In this document: positions 45,951 through 55,469 of the stretch, piece after piece
Layout: every line of letters begins with the position of its first letter
Numbering within the stretch: position 1 is the first letter of the stretch
Assembly (NCBI RefSeq): GCF_014284125.1
Contig: NZ_JACOFX010000001.1
Location: 62,001 to 126,000 of the forward strand
Direction of reading: 5' to 3'
DNA length: 64,000 nucleotides
DNA from: Undibacterium umbellatum
GTDB lineage: Bacteria; Pseudomonadota; Gammaproteobacteria; Burkholderiales; Burkholderiaceae_D
Program-made: the position numbers and the translations under genes
Notes under the pieces: model-generated
What the model saw: only the letters and a program-made list of their open reading frames with translations
Told to the model about the DNA's origin: nothing
Databases searched by the model: none

Positions 45951-47837
45951 ATGAGCCAACATAGCCAGTTTATCCTGCTGACACAGCGCCGATTTGCCCC
46001 CTTTTTCTGGACGCAATTCCTCGGGGCATTCAATGATAATGTGTTCAAGACAGCCTTGTTGACCATACTGACGTATGACGCTTTGTCATGGACAAATATG
46101 GATGTCGGTTTGCTCAATAACCTGATACCAGGCTTATTCATTTTGCCCTTCGTCTTGTTTTCTGCGACTTCTGGGCAGTTGGCTGACAAATATGAAAAAG
46201 GCAGAATGGCCCGAAAGGTCAAGTTGCTCGAAATTGGCATCATGCTGATTGCTGCCGTAGGCTGGCAAACGCATAATCTCTGGCTTTTGATTGCCGCCGT
46301 TTTTGGCATGGGCATACATTCCACTTTGTTTGGCCCTGTCAAGTATGCGTATTTGCCTCAGCACCTCAAGACAGATGAGCTGGTTGGTGGCAATGGCTTG
46401 ATAGAAATGGGGACATTTGTCGGTATTTTGCTCGGGGAAATACTGGGCGCCATGTTGGTGGTGCACAAGCCTTGGGGAACGGAACTTGTGGCTGGTGGCG
46501 CAATAATTGTCGCAGTCATTGGCTACGTGACTGCTCTGCGTATCCCTGATTCACCAGCTCCCGTGCCAGAATTGAAAATCAACTGGAACCCGGCTACAGA
46601 AACCATCAGGAATATCAGCTTCAGCAAACAAAACCGTCCGGTATTTTTATCTCTGCTGGGTAACTCTTGGTTCTGGTTCTATGGTGCCATCGTTCTTGCG
46701 CAATTCCCTTTGTATGCCAAGGATTACCTACATGGCGATCACAGTGTCTTCGTACTCTTGCTGACGATTTTCTCGTTTGGTATCGGTGCTGGTTCTTTGC
46801 TTTGTGAAAAACTGTCTGGCCATAAAGTAGAGATCGGACTGGTACCATTTGGTGCGATAGGCTTGTCAGTATTTGGGTTTGATCTATATTTATCCAGCCT
46901 CAGCTATACCAATGTGGCGACTGTTGGTGCAATGGAGTTTGTTAAACAGGCAGGCAGTTTGCATATTCTGTTCGATATCACAATGATCGGGGTTTTTGGC
47001 GGACTGTATATTGTGCCTTTGTTTGCCTTGATACAAACACGTTGTGACCCGAAACATTTGTCACGCACGATAGCGGGCATGAACATCCTGAACGCTTTGT
47101 TCATGGTCGTTGCCTCACTCTCGGCTGTAGCAATGCTGAAACAAGGCTTCACGATACCGCAGATATTCATGGCGACAGCCATACTCAATGCCATCGTGGC
47201 TATCTACATATTCAGCCTGGTGCCAGAATTCCTGATGCGGTTTATTGCCTGGCTGCTGATACACACCATCTATAAGGTCAAAACCATCAACACTGACCGC
47301 ATACCAGATGAAGGCGCGGGCATACTGGTCTGTAATCATGTCAGCTACATGGATGCCATCGTCATCATGGCATCGAGCCCGAGGCCGGTGCGTTTTGTCA
47401 TGGATCACAGGATCTTTAAAATACCGTTTTTGTCTTGGGTATTCCGCACGGCAAAAGCTATTCCTATCGCACCGGCCAAAGAAGATCCATGGTTGATGGA
47501 AAAGTCTTTTATCGATGTTGCCCAGGCTTTGCATGAAGGTGAGCTGGTTTGTATTTTTCCAGAAGGCAGATTGACGACGACAGGCGAGTTGAATGAATTC
47601 AAAGGCGGTATCATGAAGATACTGGAGCGCAGTCCTGTTCCTGTTTACCCACTGGCTTTGCGTGGATTGTGGGGGAGCGTACTGTCGCGTGACAAGAGCA
47701 ATCCATTTGAACGCGCTTTCCGTCGCGGACCATTTTCCAAACTCGAAATGGTGGTGGGGGATGTCATGCAGCCGCAAGATGTGTCACCTCAGGTTCTACA
47801 GGAAAAAGTCAGTGAGTTGCGTGGCGAGTGGAAATAA
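45951..47837 (+). CDS. MFS lysophospholipid transporter fused to PlsC-type acyltransferase
   Basis: The 628-residue protein joins an N-terminal 12-helix MFS domain like LplT (FLGAFNDNVFKTALL at the start, about residues 1-420) to a C-terminal PlsC acyltransferase domain with H463-x4-D468 (NHVSYMD) and FPEGRLTTTG. It probably flips lysophospholipids into the cell and reacylates them. In E. coli these parts are on LplT and Aas; the AMP-ligase part of Aas is absent here, so the acyl donor should be acyl-ACP or acyl-CoA made elsewhere. It ends at a strong terminator. Confidence 0.9.
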   Translation: MSQHSQFILLTQRRFAPFFWTQFLGAFNDNVFKTALLTILTYDALSWTNMDVGLLNNLIPGLFILPFVLFSATSGQLADKYEKGRMARKVKLLEIGIMLIAAVGWQTHNLWLLIAAVFGMGIHSTLFGPVKYAYLPQHLKTDELVGGNGLIEMGTFVGILLGEILGAMLVVHKPWGTELVAGGAIIVAVIGYVTALRIPDSPAPVPELKINWNPATETIRNISFSKQNRPVFLSLLGNSWFWFYGAIVLAQFPLYAKDYLHGDHSVFVLLLTIFSFGIGAGSLLCEKLSGHKVEIGLVPFGAIGLSVFGFDLYLSSLSYTNVATVGAMEFVKQAGSLHILFDITMIGVFGGLYIVPLFALIQTRCDPKHLSRTIAGMNILNALFMVVASLSAVAMLKQGFTIPQIFMATAILNAIVAIYIFSLVPEFLMRFIAWLLIHTIYKVKTINTDRIPDEGAGILVCNHVSYMDAIVIMASSPRPVRFVMDHRIFKIPFLSWVFRTAKAIPIAPAKEDPWLMEKSFIDVAQALHEGELVCIFPEGRLTTTGELNEFKGGIMKILERSPVPVYPLALRGLWGSVLSRDKSNPFERAFRRGPFSKLEMVVGDVMQPQDVSPQVLQEKVSELRGEWK

Positions 47838-47889
47838 AATCCAACTCTCAGCTTAACTTTAAGGTGGATTCAAGCTTTCTTTAGATAAG

Positions 47890-47923
47890 AAAATGGCGCA
47901 TTCAATATTGAATGCGCCATTTT
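47890..47923. terminator. Bidirectional terminator, transporter-acyltransferase / PhoH
   Basis: A 34-bp perfect palindrome with 17-bp arms (47890-47906 with 47907-47923), A-rich left and T-rich right ends, lies between convergent genes. Confidence 0.93.
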
Positions 47924-47954
47924 TACTTGCTACTATTTTTTACTGCAAGCTGGA

Positions 47955-49670
47955 TTATAAAATCTCGCTCGCATGATCTGCCAGGCGTGAACGTTCACCG
48001 CGTGCCAGTGTGACATGTCCGCTGTGCGCCCAACCTTTGAACCTGTCTACAACATAAGTCAGACCGCTGGAACCCTCAGTCAGGTAAGGCGTATCGATCT
48101 GGGCGATATTACCCAGGCAGATAATTTTGGTACCTGGACCCGCACGTGTCACCAGAGTTTTGACTTGTTTCGGTGTCAGATTCTGGGCTTCGTCAATGAT
48201 GAGGAATTTATTGACGAAAGTACGGCCACGCATGAAGTTCAGCGATTTGATCTTGATCTTGGAGCGTATCAAATCCTGAGTGGCGGCGCGTCCCCAGTCA
48301 CCGGCATCATTGTCTGATTTGTTGAGCACTTCCAGATTGTCGTCAAATGCACCCATCCATGGCGACATTTTCTCCTCTTCTGTACCTGGCAGGAAGCCGA
48401 TGTCTTCACCGACAGGCACAGTAACGCGCGTGACGATGATTTCATTGTAGGTTTTGGTTTCCAGCACTTGCGCCAGACCTGCCGCTAAAGCAAGCAAGGT
48501 CTTGCCAGTACCGGCTTGACCTAGCAGTGTAACGAAATCGCATTCCGGATCCATTAGCAGGTTTAATGCAAAGTTCTGTTCGCGGTTGCGGGAAGTGATA
48601 CCCCAGACGCTATGCTTGATATGACCATAGTCACGCAAGGTTTGCAGTACTGCAGTCTTGCCGTTGATCTGCCTTACCTGGCCATAGAAAGAGGCCTCAC
48701 CATTCTTGGGTTCTAGATACACGAACTGATTCACCAGCAGGGAAGGGATGACAGGTCCGGTAATGCGATAAAAAGTCGTGCTCAAACCATTGCGGTTTTC
48801 TTGCCAGGTTTCTATGCCCTTGCCATGTTTGTTCCAGAAATCATCGGGCAATTGCACGATGCCTGAATACAGCAGATCAGAATCTTCCAGCACGTGATCA
48901 TTGAAATAGTCTTCTGCTGGCAAGCCCATGGCACGCGCCTTGATGCGCATATTGATGTCTTTCGACACCAGTACCACAGGACGGCCAGGCATTTCAGTTT
49001 CCAGCGCACGAACGACGCCAAGTATCTGGTTATCTGCCTTGCCTTTAGGCAGGCCGACTGGCAAGTCGGCGCTTTGCAGCTTGGTCTGGAAGTACAGGTG
49101 GCCCTTGGCATCCTTGTTGCCCAGTTTGGACAGCAAGATACCTTTTTCTATATCGTGATGATCGATATCACCTACCAGCGCATCGAGTGAGCGCGATACC
49201 TGGCGTGCGTTACGGGCAACTTCGGACATGCCTTTCTTGTGATCATCCAGTTCTTCCAGGGTGATCATCGGCAGGTAGACATCATGCTCCTCAAAACGGA
49301 ACAGTGATGAAGGATCATGCATCAAGACATTTGTATCAAGCACAAACAGCTTGGTGGTGCCAGATTTGTCAGCGGCACGACTGGTGCCGGATTTGACGCG
49401 GCTGTCATGGGTTTTGGCCTTGCTTGCGGCAACGACAGGCAAAGTTTTGGCGATAACCGCTGGTGTCGCTTTTTCTGCAACAGGTTTGCTGACAACTGCC
49501 GGAACAGTTGCGAGTTTCTTTCTTTGTGGTGCCGGGGCGACATCAATGGCTTTGATTTTCTCTGGCGTTGCTGATTTTATTGTTTTGGCTGGTTTGCCTT
49601 TTTCTGCCTTCGGATAATCCTTGGGCGAAAGCAGCGCTGCTGGCTTGGTCGGCATTTTTGGCAATGGCAT
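47955..49670 (-). CDS. PIN-domain PhoH-family protein (PhoH2 type)
   Basis: About 571 residues: an Ala/Lys/Pro-rich N-terminal tail of about 110, a PIN nuclease-like domain (FVLDTNVLMHDPSSLF, then EELDDHKKG) and a C-terminal PhoH ATPase/helicase domain (GQAGTGKTLLALAAGL, FLPGTEEEKM, IIDEAQNLTPKQ). PhoH2 proteins couple ribonuclease and RNA-unwinding activity. The ATG at 49670 is used because GAGG lies 6 bases before it; a TTG at 49685 is the alternative. A hairpin separates it from the upstream bcp gene. Confidence 0.9.
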   Translation of the reverse strand: MPLPKMPTKPAALLSPKDYPKAEKGKPAKTIKSATPEKIKAIDVAPAPQRKKLATVPAVVSKPVAEKATPAVIAKTLPVVAASKAKTHDSRVKSGTSRAADKSGTTKLFVLDTNVLMHDPSSLFRFEEHDVYLPMITLEELDDHKKGMSEVARNARQVSRSLDALVGDIDHHDIEKGILLSKLGNKDAKGHLYFQTKLQSADLPVGLPKGKADNQILGVVRALETEMPGRPVVLVSKDINMRIKARAMGLPAEDYFNDHVLEDSDLLYSGIVQLPDDFWNKHGKGIETWQENRNGLSTTFYRITGPVIPSLLVNQFVYLEPKNGEASFYGQVRQINGKTAVLQTLRDYGHIKHSVWGITSRNREQNFALNLLMDPECDFVTLLGQAGTGKTLLALAAGLAQVLETKTYNEIIVTRVTVPVGEDIGFLPGTEEEKMSPWMGAFDDNLEVLNKSDNDAGDWGRAATQDLIRSKIKIKSLNFMRGRTFVNKFLIIDEAQNLTPKQVKTLVTRAGPGTKIICLGNIAQIDTPYLTEGSSGLTYVVDRFKGWAHSGHVTLARGERSRLADHASEIL

Positions 49671-49704
49671 GAAAACCTCAATCAAAAAGTGAGAGCTGAA
49701 AAGT

Positions 49705-49761
49705 TAAAAGCCGCTAAGGACATACCTGCATCACTGCTGGCACTGTCTTTCGCGGCTTTTA
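49705..49761 (-). terminator. Long-loop hairpin between bcp and the PhoH gene
   Basis: TAAAAGCCGC (49705-49714) pairs with GCGGCTTTTA (49752-49761), a 10-bp stem with a 37-base loop; the minus-strand side ends AACTTTT. It may end the arn-bcp transcript before the PhoH gene, but the loop is longer than usual. Confidence 0.5.
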
Positions 49762-49786
49762 TCAAGAGTAATTCTGGAGAGTTCAA

Positions 49787-50269
49787 TTAAGTTTGGGCGC
49801 TCACAAATTCGAGTACTTCATCTACGTGTCCTGCTACTTTAACTCCACGCCATTCTTTCACTAATTTACCATTGCCGTCAATCACAAATGTGCTGCGCTC
49901 TATGCCGCGCACTTGTTTGCCATACATGTTCTTCATTTTCATGACATTGAACAACAGGCACAAAGTTTCATCAGGGTCAGAAATCAGCTCGAAAGGGAGG
50001 TCCAATTTACTTTTAAAGCCTTCGTGAGAGCGCACGCTGTCACGGCTGATGCCAAACACGACAGCATTGGCTTGCTGGAATTGTGGGTGCAGGTCACGGA
50101 ATGCAATACTTTCCGTAGTGCAGCCGGGGGTGTTGTCTTTTGGGTAAAAATAAATGATGATATTTTTACCAGTGTAATCACTTAATTGAAACGCTTTGTC
50201 ACCAGTCATGGCGGCAGAAAATTCAGGTACCTGGCATTGTAATGCAGAAGGGGTTTCAGCCACTTTCAT
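49787..50269 (-). CDS. bcp: Thioredoxin-dependent thiol peroxidase Bcp (PrxQ)
   Basis: The 160-residue peroxiredoxin has the peroxidatic cysteine C50 in NTPGCTTE. The position five residues later, where two-Cys BCP proteins have the resolving cysteine, holds no Cys (TTESI), so this is the one-Cys type or uses another partner. It lies 36 bases after arnD on the same strand. Its place at the end of the arn cluster may be incidental. Confidence 0.92.
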   Translation of the reverse strand: MKVAETPSALQCQVPEFSAAMTGDKAFQLSDYTGKNIIIYFYPKDNTPGCTTESIAFRDLHPQFQQANAVVFGISRDSVRSHEGFKSKLDLPFELISDPDETLCLLFNVMKMKNMYGKQVRGIERSTFVIDGNGKLVKEWRGVKVAGHVDEVLEFVSAQT

Positions 50270-50305
50270 CTCCTTGGTTAGGGGTGGAGAAATGTTGCTG
50301 ACTGA

Positions 50306-51241
50306 CTAGATCAGGGCGACCAGCTCTCCGGAACGGCCTGGCAAGCTTGCCCATGATAATGGACGCGTCGGTAAGTCACTATTCTTGATGGACGCATAGT
50401 AGTCCGCCATGGAAATACAACGATAACCTTGCTTGTGCCAGCCTGTCAGCAATTCCTCGAATATGGGGGCGAGTTTTTGTCCTTCAAGCTCTGCATGTAA
50501 GGTAAATACATGATCTTTTGGGCTTGCTGTCAGTTTCAGTATATTGGCAGCTATATTTGACTCGCTAATGACATTCCCGCCTATGTCGCGCCCCAGCAAC
50601 TCATCCAGGGTCGGCAGGGTAGTTGGCATTTGTATGCATGACATGGCCGTATTGCCCACTTGAAGGCGATAGGGGCCTGCATCAGCATTTGCCAGGCTGC
50701 CATCTTCATTCAGCATGGCGCGGCCATCTGAAGCGTATTGCATGCCAAACTGATCAAGCTGGGAGAAAGCATGCTCATTCATTTGCCAGCCAGCTGCGCC
50801 ATGGGTTTTTGGTGTTACGCCAAAAATCTGCTGGAAGCGCTGGTGAGCTTGCTGCATTTGCTTGCGGGTCCAGTCCAAGTCACGCACCCGCACATTGTCT
50901 TGCCAGACCACGTGGTCCCAGGTATGTATGCCGCACTCAAAACCGGCATCACGCACAGCCTGCATTTCGGTCGTGCAACTGCCTATATCTGGCGCGGGAA
51001 GTAGCACACCATACATCAGGGTCTTGAATCCGTAATGTTCCAGGACCGATGTGCGAGACACTTTTTGGAAAAAGCCAGGGCGGAAAGCCCTGCGTAAGGC
51101 CCAGCCTGTGTGGTCCTTACCCAAAGAAAACAGGAAAGTTGCGCCCGCATTGTGCTTTTGAAGAATGCGCACCAGGTTTGGTACGCCTTCTTTAGTGCCG
51201 CGATAGGTATCGACGTCGATCTTGAGAACGATGGTAGGCAT
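50306..51241 (-). CDS. arnD: ArnD: 4-deoxy-4-formamido-L-arabinose-phosphoundecaprenol deformylase
   Basis: The 311-residue protein has the polysaccharide-deacetylase fold with early IDVDT (metal Asp) and HTWDH (metal His pair), and the ArnD-specific segments TFLFSLGKDHTGWALRR and HGAAGWQMNEHA. It removes the formyl group from undecaprenyl-phosphate-Ara4FN before ArnT uses it. It lies 11 bases downstream of the decarboxylase gene. Confidence 0.92.
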   Translation of the reverse strand: MPTIVLKIDVDTYRGTKEGVPNLVRILQKHNAGATFLFSLGKDHTGWALRRAFRPGFFQKVSRTSVLEHYGFKTLMYGVLLPAPDIGSCTTEMQAVRDAGFECGIHTWDHVVWQDNVRVRDLDWTRKQMQQAHQRFQQIFGVTPKTHGAAGWQMNEHAFSQLDQFGMQYASDGRAMLNEDGSLANADAGPYRLQVGNTAMSCIQMPTTLPTLDELLGRDIGGNVISESNIAANILKLTASPKDHVFTLHAELEGQKLAPIFEELLTGWHKQGYRCISMADYYASIKNSDLPTRPLSWASLPGRSGELVALI

Positions 51242-51252
51242 GTAGTCCAGTA

Positions 51253-52293
51253 TTAGTCCATCAAGGAGCGTGCTTCGGCTACCTGGCTGCGGTATGCATC
51301 GAAAATATTGCGCATGGTGTCTGGCATGGTCGTTACTGGCTTCCAGCCCAGTTCTTCACAGGTGTTGGTGATTTTTGGCACGCGATTTTGTACGTCCTGG
51401 TAACCTTTGCCATAGTAGGCGGCAGAAGTGGTTTCTGTCAGCTCTACTTTTTTCGCTGTTTCTGCGTACTCAGGATATTCAGCCGCCAGATCCAGCATCA
51501 TGTGTGCCAGTTCGCGGATGGAGAAATTATTGGTTGGGTTGCCGATGTTGTAGATCTTGCCGCTGGCTACGCCGTTTTTGTTATCGATAATGCGCATCAG
51601 TGCATCAATACCGTCGTCGATATAAGTGAAAGCACGTTTTTGCGCGCCACCATCAACAAGAGAAATGTTTTCGCCACGGACGATATGACCAAAGAACTGG
51701 GTCACTACACGTGAGCTACCTTCTTTGGGCGTATGGATATTGTCGAGGCCAGCACCGATCCAGTTGAATGGGCGGAACAGGGTGAAGTTCAAGCCTTCCA
51801 TACCATAACCCCAGATAACGCGGTCCATCAATTGCTTGGCGCAAGAATAAATCCAGCGTGGTTTATTGATAGGGCCACAAATCAGTTCAGATTCTTCCGG
51901 ATCGAATTCTTCGTCATGACACATGCCATAAACTTCAGACGTGGAAGGAAATACCAAGTGCTTGCCGTACTTTGCTGCAGAGCGGACGATAGGCAGGTTG
52001 GCTTCAAAGTCCAGCTCAAACACACGCAAAGGTTGTTTTACGTAAGTCGATGGTGTGGCGATCGCAACCAGAGGCAGGATGACATCACACTTCTTGACAT
52101 GGTATTCAACCCATTCTTTATTGATGGTGATGTCACCTTCAAAGAAATGCATGCGCGGGTGATTGATCATGTCGCCCAGACGCTCGGTTTGCATGTCCAT
52201 GCCATACACTTCCCAGTCTGTGGTTTCCAGAATGCGCTTGGACAAATGGTGACCGATAAAACCGTTCACGCCGAGTATAAGGACTTTTTTCAT
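51253..52293 (-). CDS. arnA: UDP-glucuronate decarboxylase (C-terminal ArnA half as a separate protein)
   Basis: The 346-residue extended SDR enzyme oxidises and decarboxylates UDP-glucuronate to UDP-4-keto-arabinose. The NAD motif GVNGFIG, S119-E120, Y149 and K153 (YSCAK) and the QKRAFTYIDDG arginine match the ArnA decarboxylase domain. In E. coli this domain is fused to a formyltransferase; here it is a separate gene after a 61-base gap. Confidence 0.92.
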   Translation of the reverse strand: MKKVLILGVNGFIGHHLSKRILETTDWEVYGMDMQTERLGDMINHPRMHFFEGDITINKEWVEYHVKKCDVILPLVAIATPSTYVKQPLRVFELDFEANLPIVRSAAKYGKHLVFPSTSEVYGMCHDEEFDPEESELICGPINKPRWIYSCAKQLMDRVIWGYGMEGLNFTLFRPFNWIGAGLDNIHTPKEGSSRVVTQFFGHIVRGENISLVDGGAQKRAFTYIDDGIDALMRIIDNKNGVASGKIYNIGNPTNNFSIRELAHMMLDLAAEYPEYAETAKKVELTETTSAAYYGKGYQDVQNRVPKITNTCEELGWKPVTTMPDTMRNIFDAYRSQVAEARSLMD

Positions 52294-52354
52294 AATGAAT
52301 TCTTTTTAAAATAAATGTTGATTGCCAGTTCAGAATGCACAAATAAACAAGCGA

Positions 52355-53281
52355 TTATGCCGCCTGCTTCAATATGGCCGCCAACTCTTGCGGGCCAACG
52401 ATTTTGTCATTCATTAACAATTCAATAATATGCAGTGCACGGCCATCACCGCACACGCCAAGGACGATATTATCCACTACATGTAAGCCTGTCGGCAAAT
52501 TTGCAGCATCAGCTTTGAATAAACGTGCTTTTCCAATAACAAAACGCTGGCCAGCCTGGTCGGTAAATGCACCTGGGTAGGGTGGTGCCACAGCTCTGTG
52601 CAGGTTATATACCTGTTGCGCAGTCTGTTGCCAGTTGATGCGGCCATCTTCTGGTTTGCGGCCCCCGTAGTAGCTGCCGGCAGATAAATCGTTAGGAAAA
52701 CGCCTGGCTATACCTGCAATCAAATCTGGCAAGGAATTCCACAGGCATTGCTCTGCCGCAACGGTTAATTTGCCAAACACTTCATAAGCCGTGTCATCCG
52801 GCAAAATGGGCGCTGATACTTGAGCAAGGATGTCACCTGCATCAGGCTTCAAAGCCATTTCATGCAAGGTGGCACCAGTTTCGGTTTCGCCGTGCAAAAC
52901 TGCCCAGTTGACCGGTACACGACCGCGGTATTTGGGCAGTAAAGAACCATGTAGGTTGTAAGCTCCGCGCTTTGCCAGTGCCAATACATCCAGCGGCAGC
53001 ATATGACGGTAATAAAAGCTGAAAATGAAATCTGGTGCAATTGTCGCCACCTGCTCTTTCAGTTCGGCTGATTTTGGATCATCCGGCGTTATACAGGGTA
53101 TGCCCTGCTCACGGCAAAGTTCGGCAACGGATTCAAACCAGATGGTTTCTGCCGGGTTGTCAGTATGGCTGACGACCAGTTTGACGTCCACGCCGCGCGC
53201 CAGCAAAGTCTTGAGGCAACGTACACCTACGCTGTGATAGGCAAAAACCACTGCTGTTGCAGGGGATGCTAATGTAGTCAT
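52355..53281 (-). CDS. arnA: UDP-Ara4N formyltransferase (N-terminal ArnA half as a separate protein)
   Basis: This 308-residue protein has the formyltransferase triad N109, H111 and D147 (NLHGSLLP, KPDAGD) with the spacing of E. coli ArnA N102/H104/D140, and the FMT C-terminal OB-like domain. It adds a formyl group to UDP-4-amino-arabinose from 10-formyl-THF. The ATG at 53281 is chosen since it lies 10 bases after the arnC stop; a longer frame to 53395 would run into arnC. No decarboxylase domain follows it in the same protein. Confidence 0.92.
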   Translation of the reverse strand: MTTLASPATAVVFAYHSVGVRCLKTLLARGVDVKLVVSHTDNPAETIWFESVAELCREQGIPCITPDDPKSAELKEQVATIAPDFIFSFYYRHMLPLDVLALAKRGAYNLHGSLLPKYRGRVPVNWAVLHGETETGATLHEMALKPDAGDILAQVSAPILPDDTAYEVFGKLTVAAEQCLWNSLPDLIAGIARRFPNDLSAGSYYGGRKPEDGRINWQQTAQQVYNLHRAVAPPYPGAFTDQAGQRFVIGKARLFKADAANLPTGLHVVDNIVLGVCGDGRALHIIELLMNDKIVGPQELAAILKQAA

Positions 53282-53291
53282 CTCTGCTTTC

Positions 53292-54257
53292 TCAATTAAC
53301 TTCAGGCAAATCCGGATTGGATTGTTCCAGTATGGTTTGCACCACATAACGCGGACGGCCACGCACTTGCTGATAAATGCGACCGACATACTCACCCAGC
53401 AAACCTATGCCGAACAAGATGACACCCATGAGGAAGAATGCGATGGCAAACAGGGTGAATAAACCTTCAGCCTCTGCCCCCAGCGCAAAGCGACGTATTA
53501 GCAAGAGCAACACCAGGCCACCAGACAAGACAGAGAGCACCATACCCAGCATGGAAAACCATTGCAAAGGCATGATGGAGAAGCCCGTCATCAAGTCAAA
53601 ATTCAGGCGTATCAAGCTATAAAGCGAATATTTTGATTCACCAGCAGAACGCTCTTCATGCTCGACGGTGATTTCTGTGGGCTTGCGCGCAAAGGTATAA
53701 GCCAGTGCAGGGACGAAGGTATTTACTTCACTGCATTGATTAATAAGATTAATCACATTGCGACCATAAGCACGCAACATATTGCCCTGATCCGTGATCT
53801 TGATGCGAGTAATTTTCTCGCGGAAGCGGTTCATGGCCTTGGACGCATAAGTGCGCCAGGCAGAATCCTGACGTTTGCGGCGTATGGAGCCTACATAATC
53901 ATAGCCTTCGCGCATTTTGTCGACGAGGGCACCGATTTCTTCAGGCGGATTTTGCAAATCCGCATCCAAAGTGACGATGATCTCTCCTCGCGTGGCTTCA
54001 AAGCCAGCCAGAATAGCCATATGCTGGCCGTAATTGCCGTTGAACAGAACAACTCGCGTGACGTCTGGACGCAAGCGATACTGGTCTGCCAGCAAGGCAG
54101 GCGTGTTATCGCGGCTACCATCGTTAACAAAAACAACTTCGTAGCTGACTCCGCGTGCGGCCAGCGTATCAAGCGCTGGGTACAGACGCTCAAACAGCTT
54201 GGCCAGGCCAGCTTCTTCGTTATATACAGGTATGACAACAGAGAGTTCGGGTTTCAT
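53292..54257 (-). CDS. arnC: ArnC: undecaprenyl-phosphate Ara4FN transferase
   Basis: The 321-residue family 2 glycosyltransferase has SVVIPVYNEE, FVNDGSRDNT and the DADLQNPPEE metal motif, then two C-terminal membrane helices. It puts Ara4-formyl-N on undecaprenyl phosphate at the inner face of the inner membrane. It follows arnB by 19 bases. Confidence 0.93.
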   Translation of the reverse strand: MKPELSVVIPVYNEEAGLAKLFERLYPALDTLAARGVSYEVVFVNDGSRDNTPALLADQYRLRPDVTRVVLFNGNYGQHMAILAGFEATRGEIIVTLDADLQNPPEEIGALVDKMREGYDYVGSIRRKRQDSAWRTYASKAMNRFREKITRIKITDQGNMLRAYGRNVINLINQCSEVNTFVPALAYTFARKPTEITVEHEERSAGESKYSLYSLIRLNFDLMTGFSIMPLQWFSMLGMVLSVLSGGLVLLLLIRRFALGAEAEGLFTLFAIAFFLMGVILFGIGLLGEYVGRIYQQVRGRPRYVVQTILEQSNPDLPEVN

Positions 54258-54276
54258 TAATATTGTTCTGCCGATT

Positions 54277-55404
54277 TCAGAGAAGGCAGGATTTTACCGC
54301 AGACACGACTCTTTCGACATCTTCTGTATTCATTGCTGGAAATAATGGCAAAGTAACAATCTGCTTGCCTATGCGTTCTGCAATCGGGAACATGCCGTCG
54401 GTAAAGCCGCGATCACGGTACATACTGAACAGATGGATGGCGCGGTAGTGATAACCTAGGCCAATTTGCTGATCCAGCATTTGCTGCATGAATGCGGCGC
54501 GGTTGGCGCTTTCTGGCAAGACCAGGTGGAACATGTGCCAGTTACTGTTTTCAAAGTCGGCGACAGGCAATTCTGCCCCTGTCTTTTGTTCAAAGTCAGT
54601 GCCAAAGCTGTCGAAGTAATGCTTTGCCAAAGTCGCACGCTTGGTATTGAATTCAGTCAGGTGCTTCATTTGCCCCAGACCTATGGCTGCGGCAATGTCC
54701 GTCATATTGTATTTGCCACCCAGCACATCAACGTCTATGCCATCGAGGCCGCTACGCGTCACGCCTTGCAACCTGTATTTTTCAGCCAGGCGTACTTCTT
54801 CTGCATTGTTCAACACCAGACAACCACCTTCGCCTGTCATGATGTTTTTGTTGACCTGGAAACTGAATGAAGCGAAATCACCGAAAGAGCCTATACGCTT
54901 GCCTTTCCAGCTAGAACCTATGGCTTGCGCGGCATCTTCAATGACACGCAACTTGTACTTGTCAGCTATCGCATACAGCTTGTCCATATCGCAAGGCAGG
55001 CCGCACATGTGCACGGGAATAATTGCCTTGGTACGTGGCGTGATCGCTGCTTCGACTTTGTCCAGATCAATATTATGTGTTTTGGGATCAATGTCGGCAA
55101 ACACAGGGGTTGCGCCTGTCTCTATGATGACATTGGCGGTTGCTACCCATGAATTTGGCGTGGTGATGACTTCATCCCCTGTGCCTATGCCAGCAATACG
55201 CAAGGCAATTTCCATTGTGCAGGTGCCTGAATTGAAAGTGCGTACAGGCCGGCCACCAAAATATTCAGACAGTTGTGCTTCCAGTGCTTGCACTTTAGGG
55301 CCGCTGGTCAGCCAGCCAGAACGCAAGACTTCCGTGACGGAGGCAATAGTTTCTTCATCGATAGTCGGCTTGGTAAATGGCAAAAATTTGGATGCGTCAC
55401 TCAT
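54277..55404 (-). CDS. arnB: ArnB: UDP-4-amino-4-deoxy-L-arabinose aminotransferase
   Basis: The 375-residue DegT/DnrJ/EryC1 aminotransferase transfers an amino group from glutamate to UDP-4-keto-arabinose with PLP; the PLP lysine is K186 in FSFQVNKNIMTGEGG. Motifs SGTCTMEIALRI and EDAAQAIG are present. It is cotranscribed with arnC. Confidence 0.93.
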   Translation of the reverse strand: MSDASKFLPFTKPTIDEETIASVTEVLRSGWLTSGPKVQALEAQLSEYFGGRPVRTFNSGTCTMEIALRIAGIGTGDEVITTPNSWVATANVIIETGATPVFADIDPKTHNIDLDKVEAAITPRTKAIIPVHMCGLPCDMDKLYAIADKYKLRVIEDAAQAIGSSWKGKRIGSFGDFASFSFQVNKNIMTGEGGCLVLNNAEEVRLAEKYRLQGVTRSGLDGIDVDVLGGKYNMTDIAAAIGLGQMKHLTEFNTKRATLAKHYFDSFGTDFEQKTGAELPVADFENSNWHMFHLVLPESANRAAFMQQMLDQQIGLGYHYRAIHLFSMYRDRGFTDGMFPIAERIGKQIVTLPLFPAMNTEDVERVVSAVKSCLL

Positions 55405-55469
55405 GGTGAACCTTTCAATAAAACAGAGCTACTCTTGTGGAGTATGAGATGTGTGCAAAAAGGAGCAAT

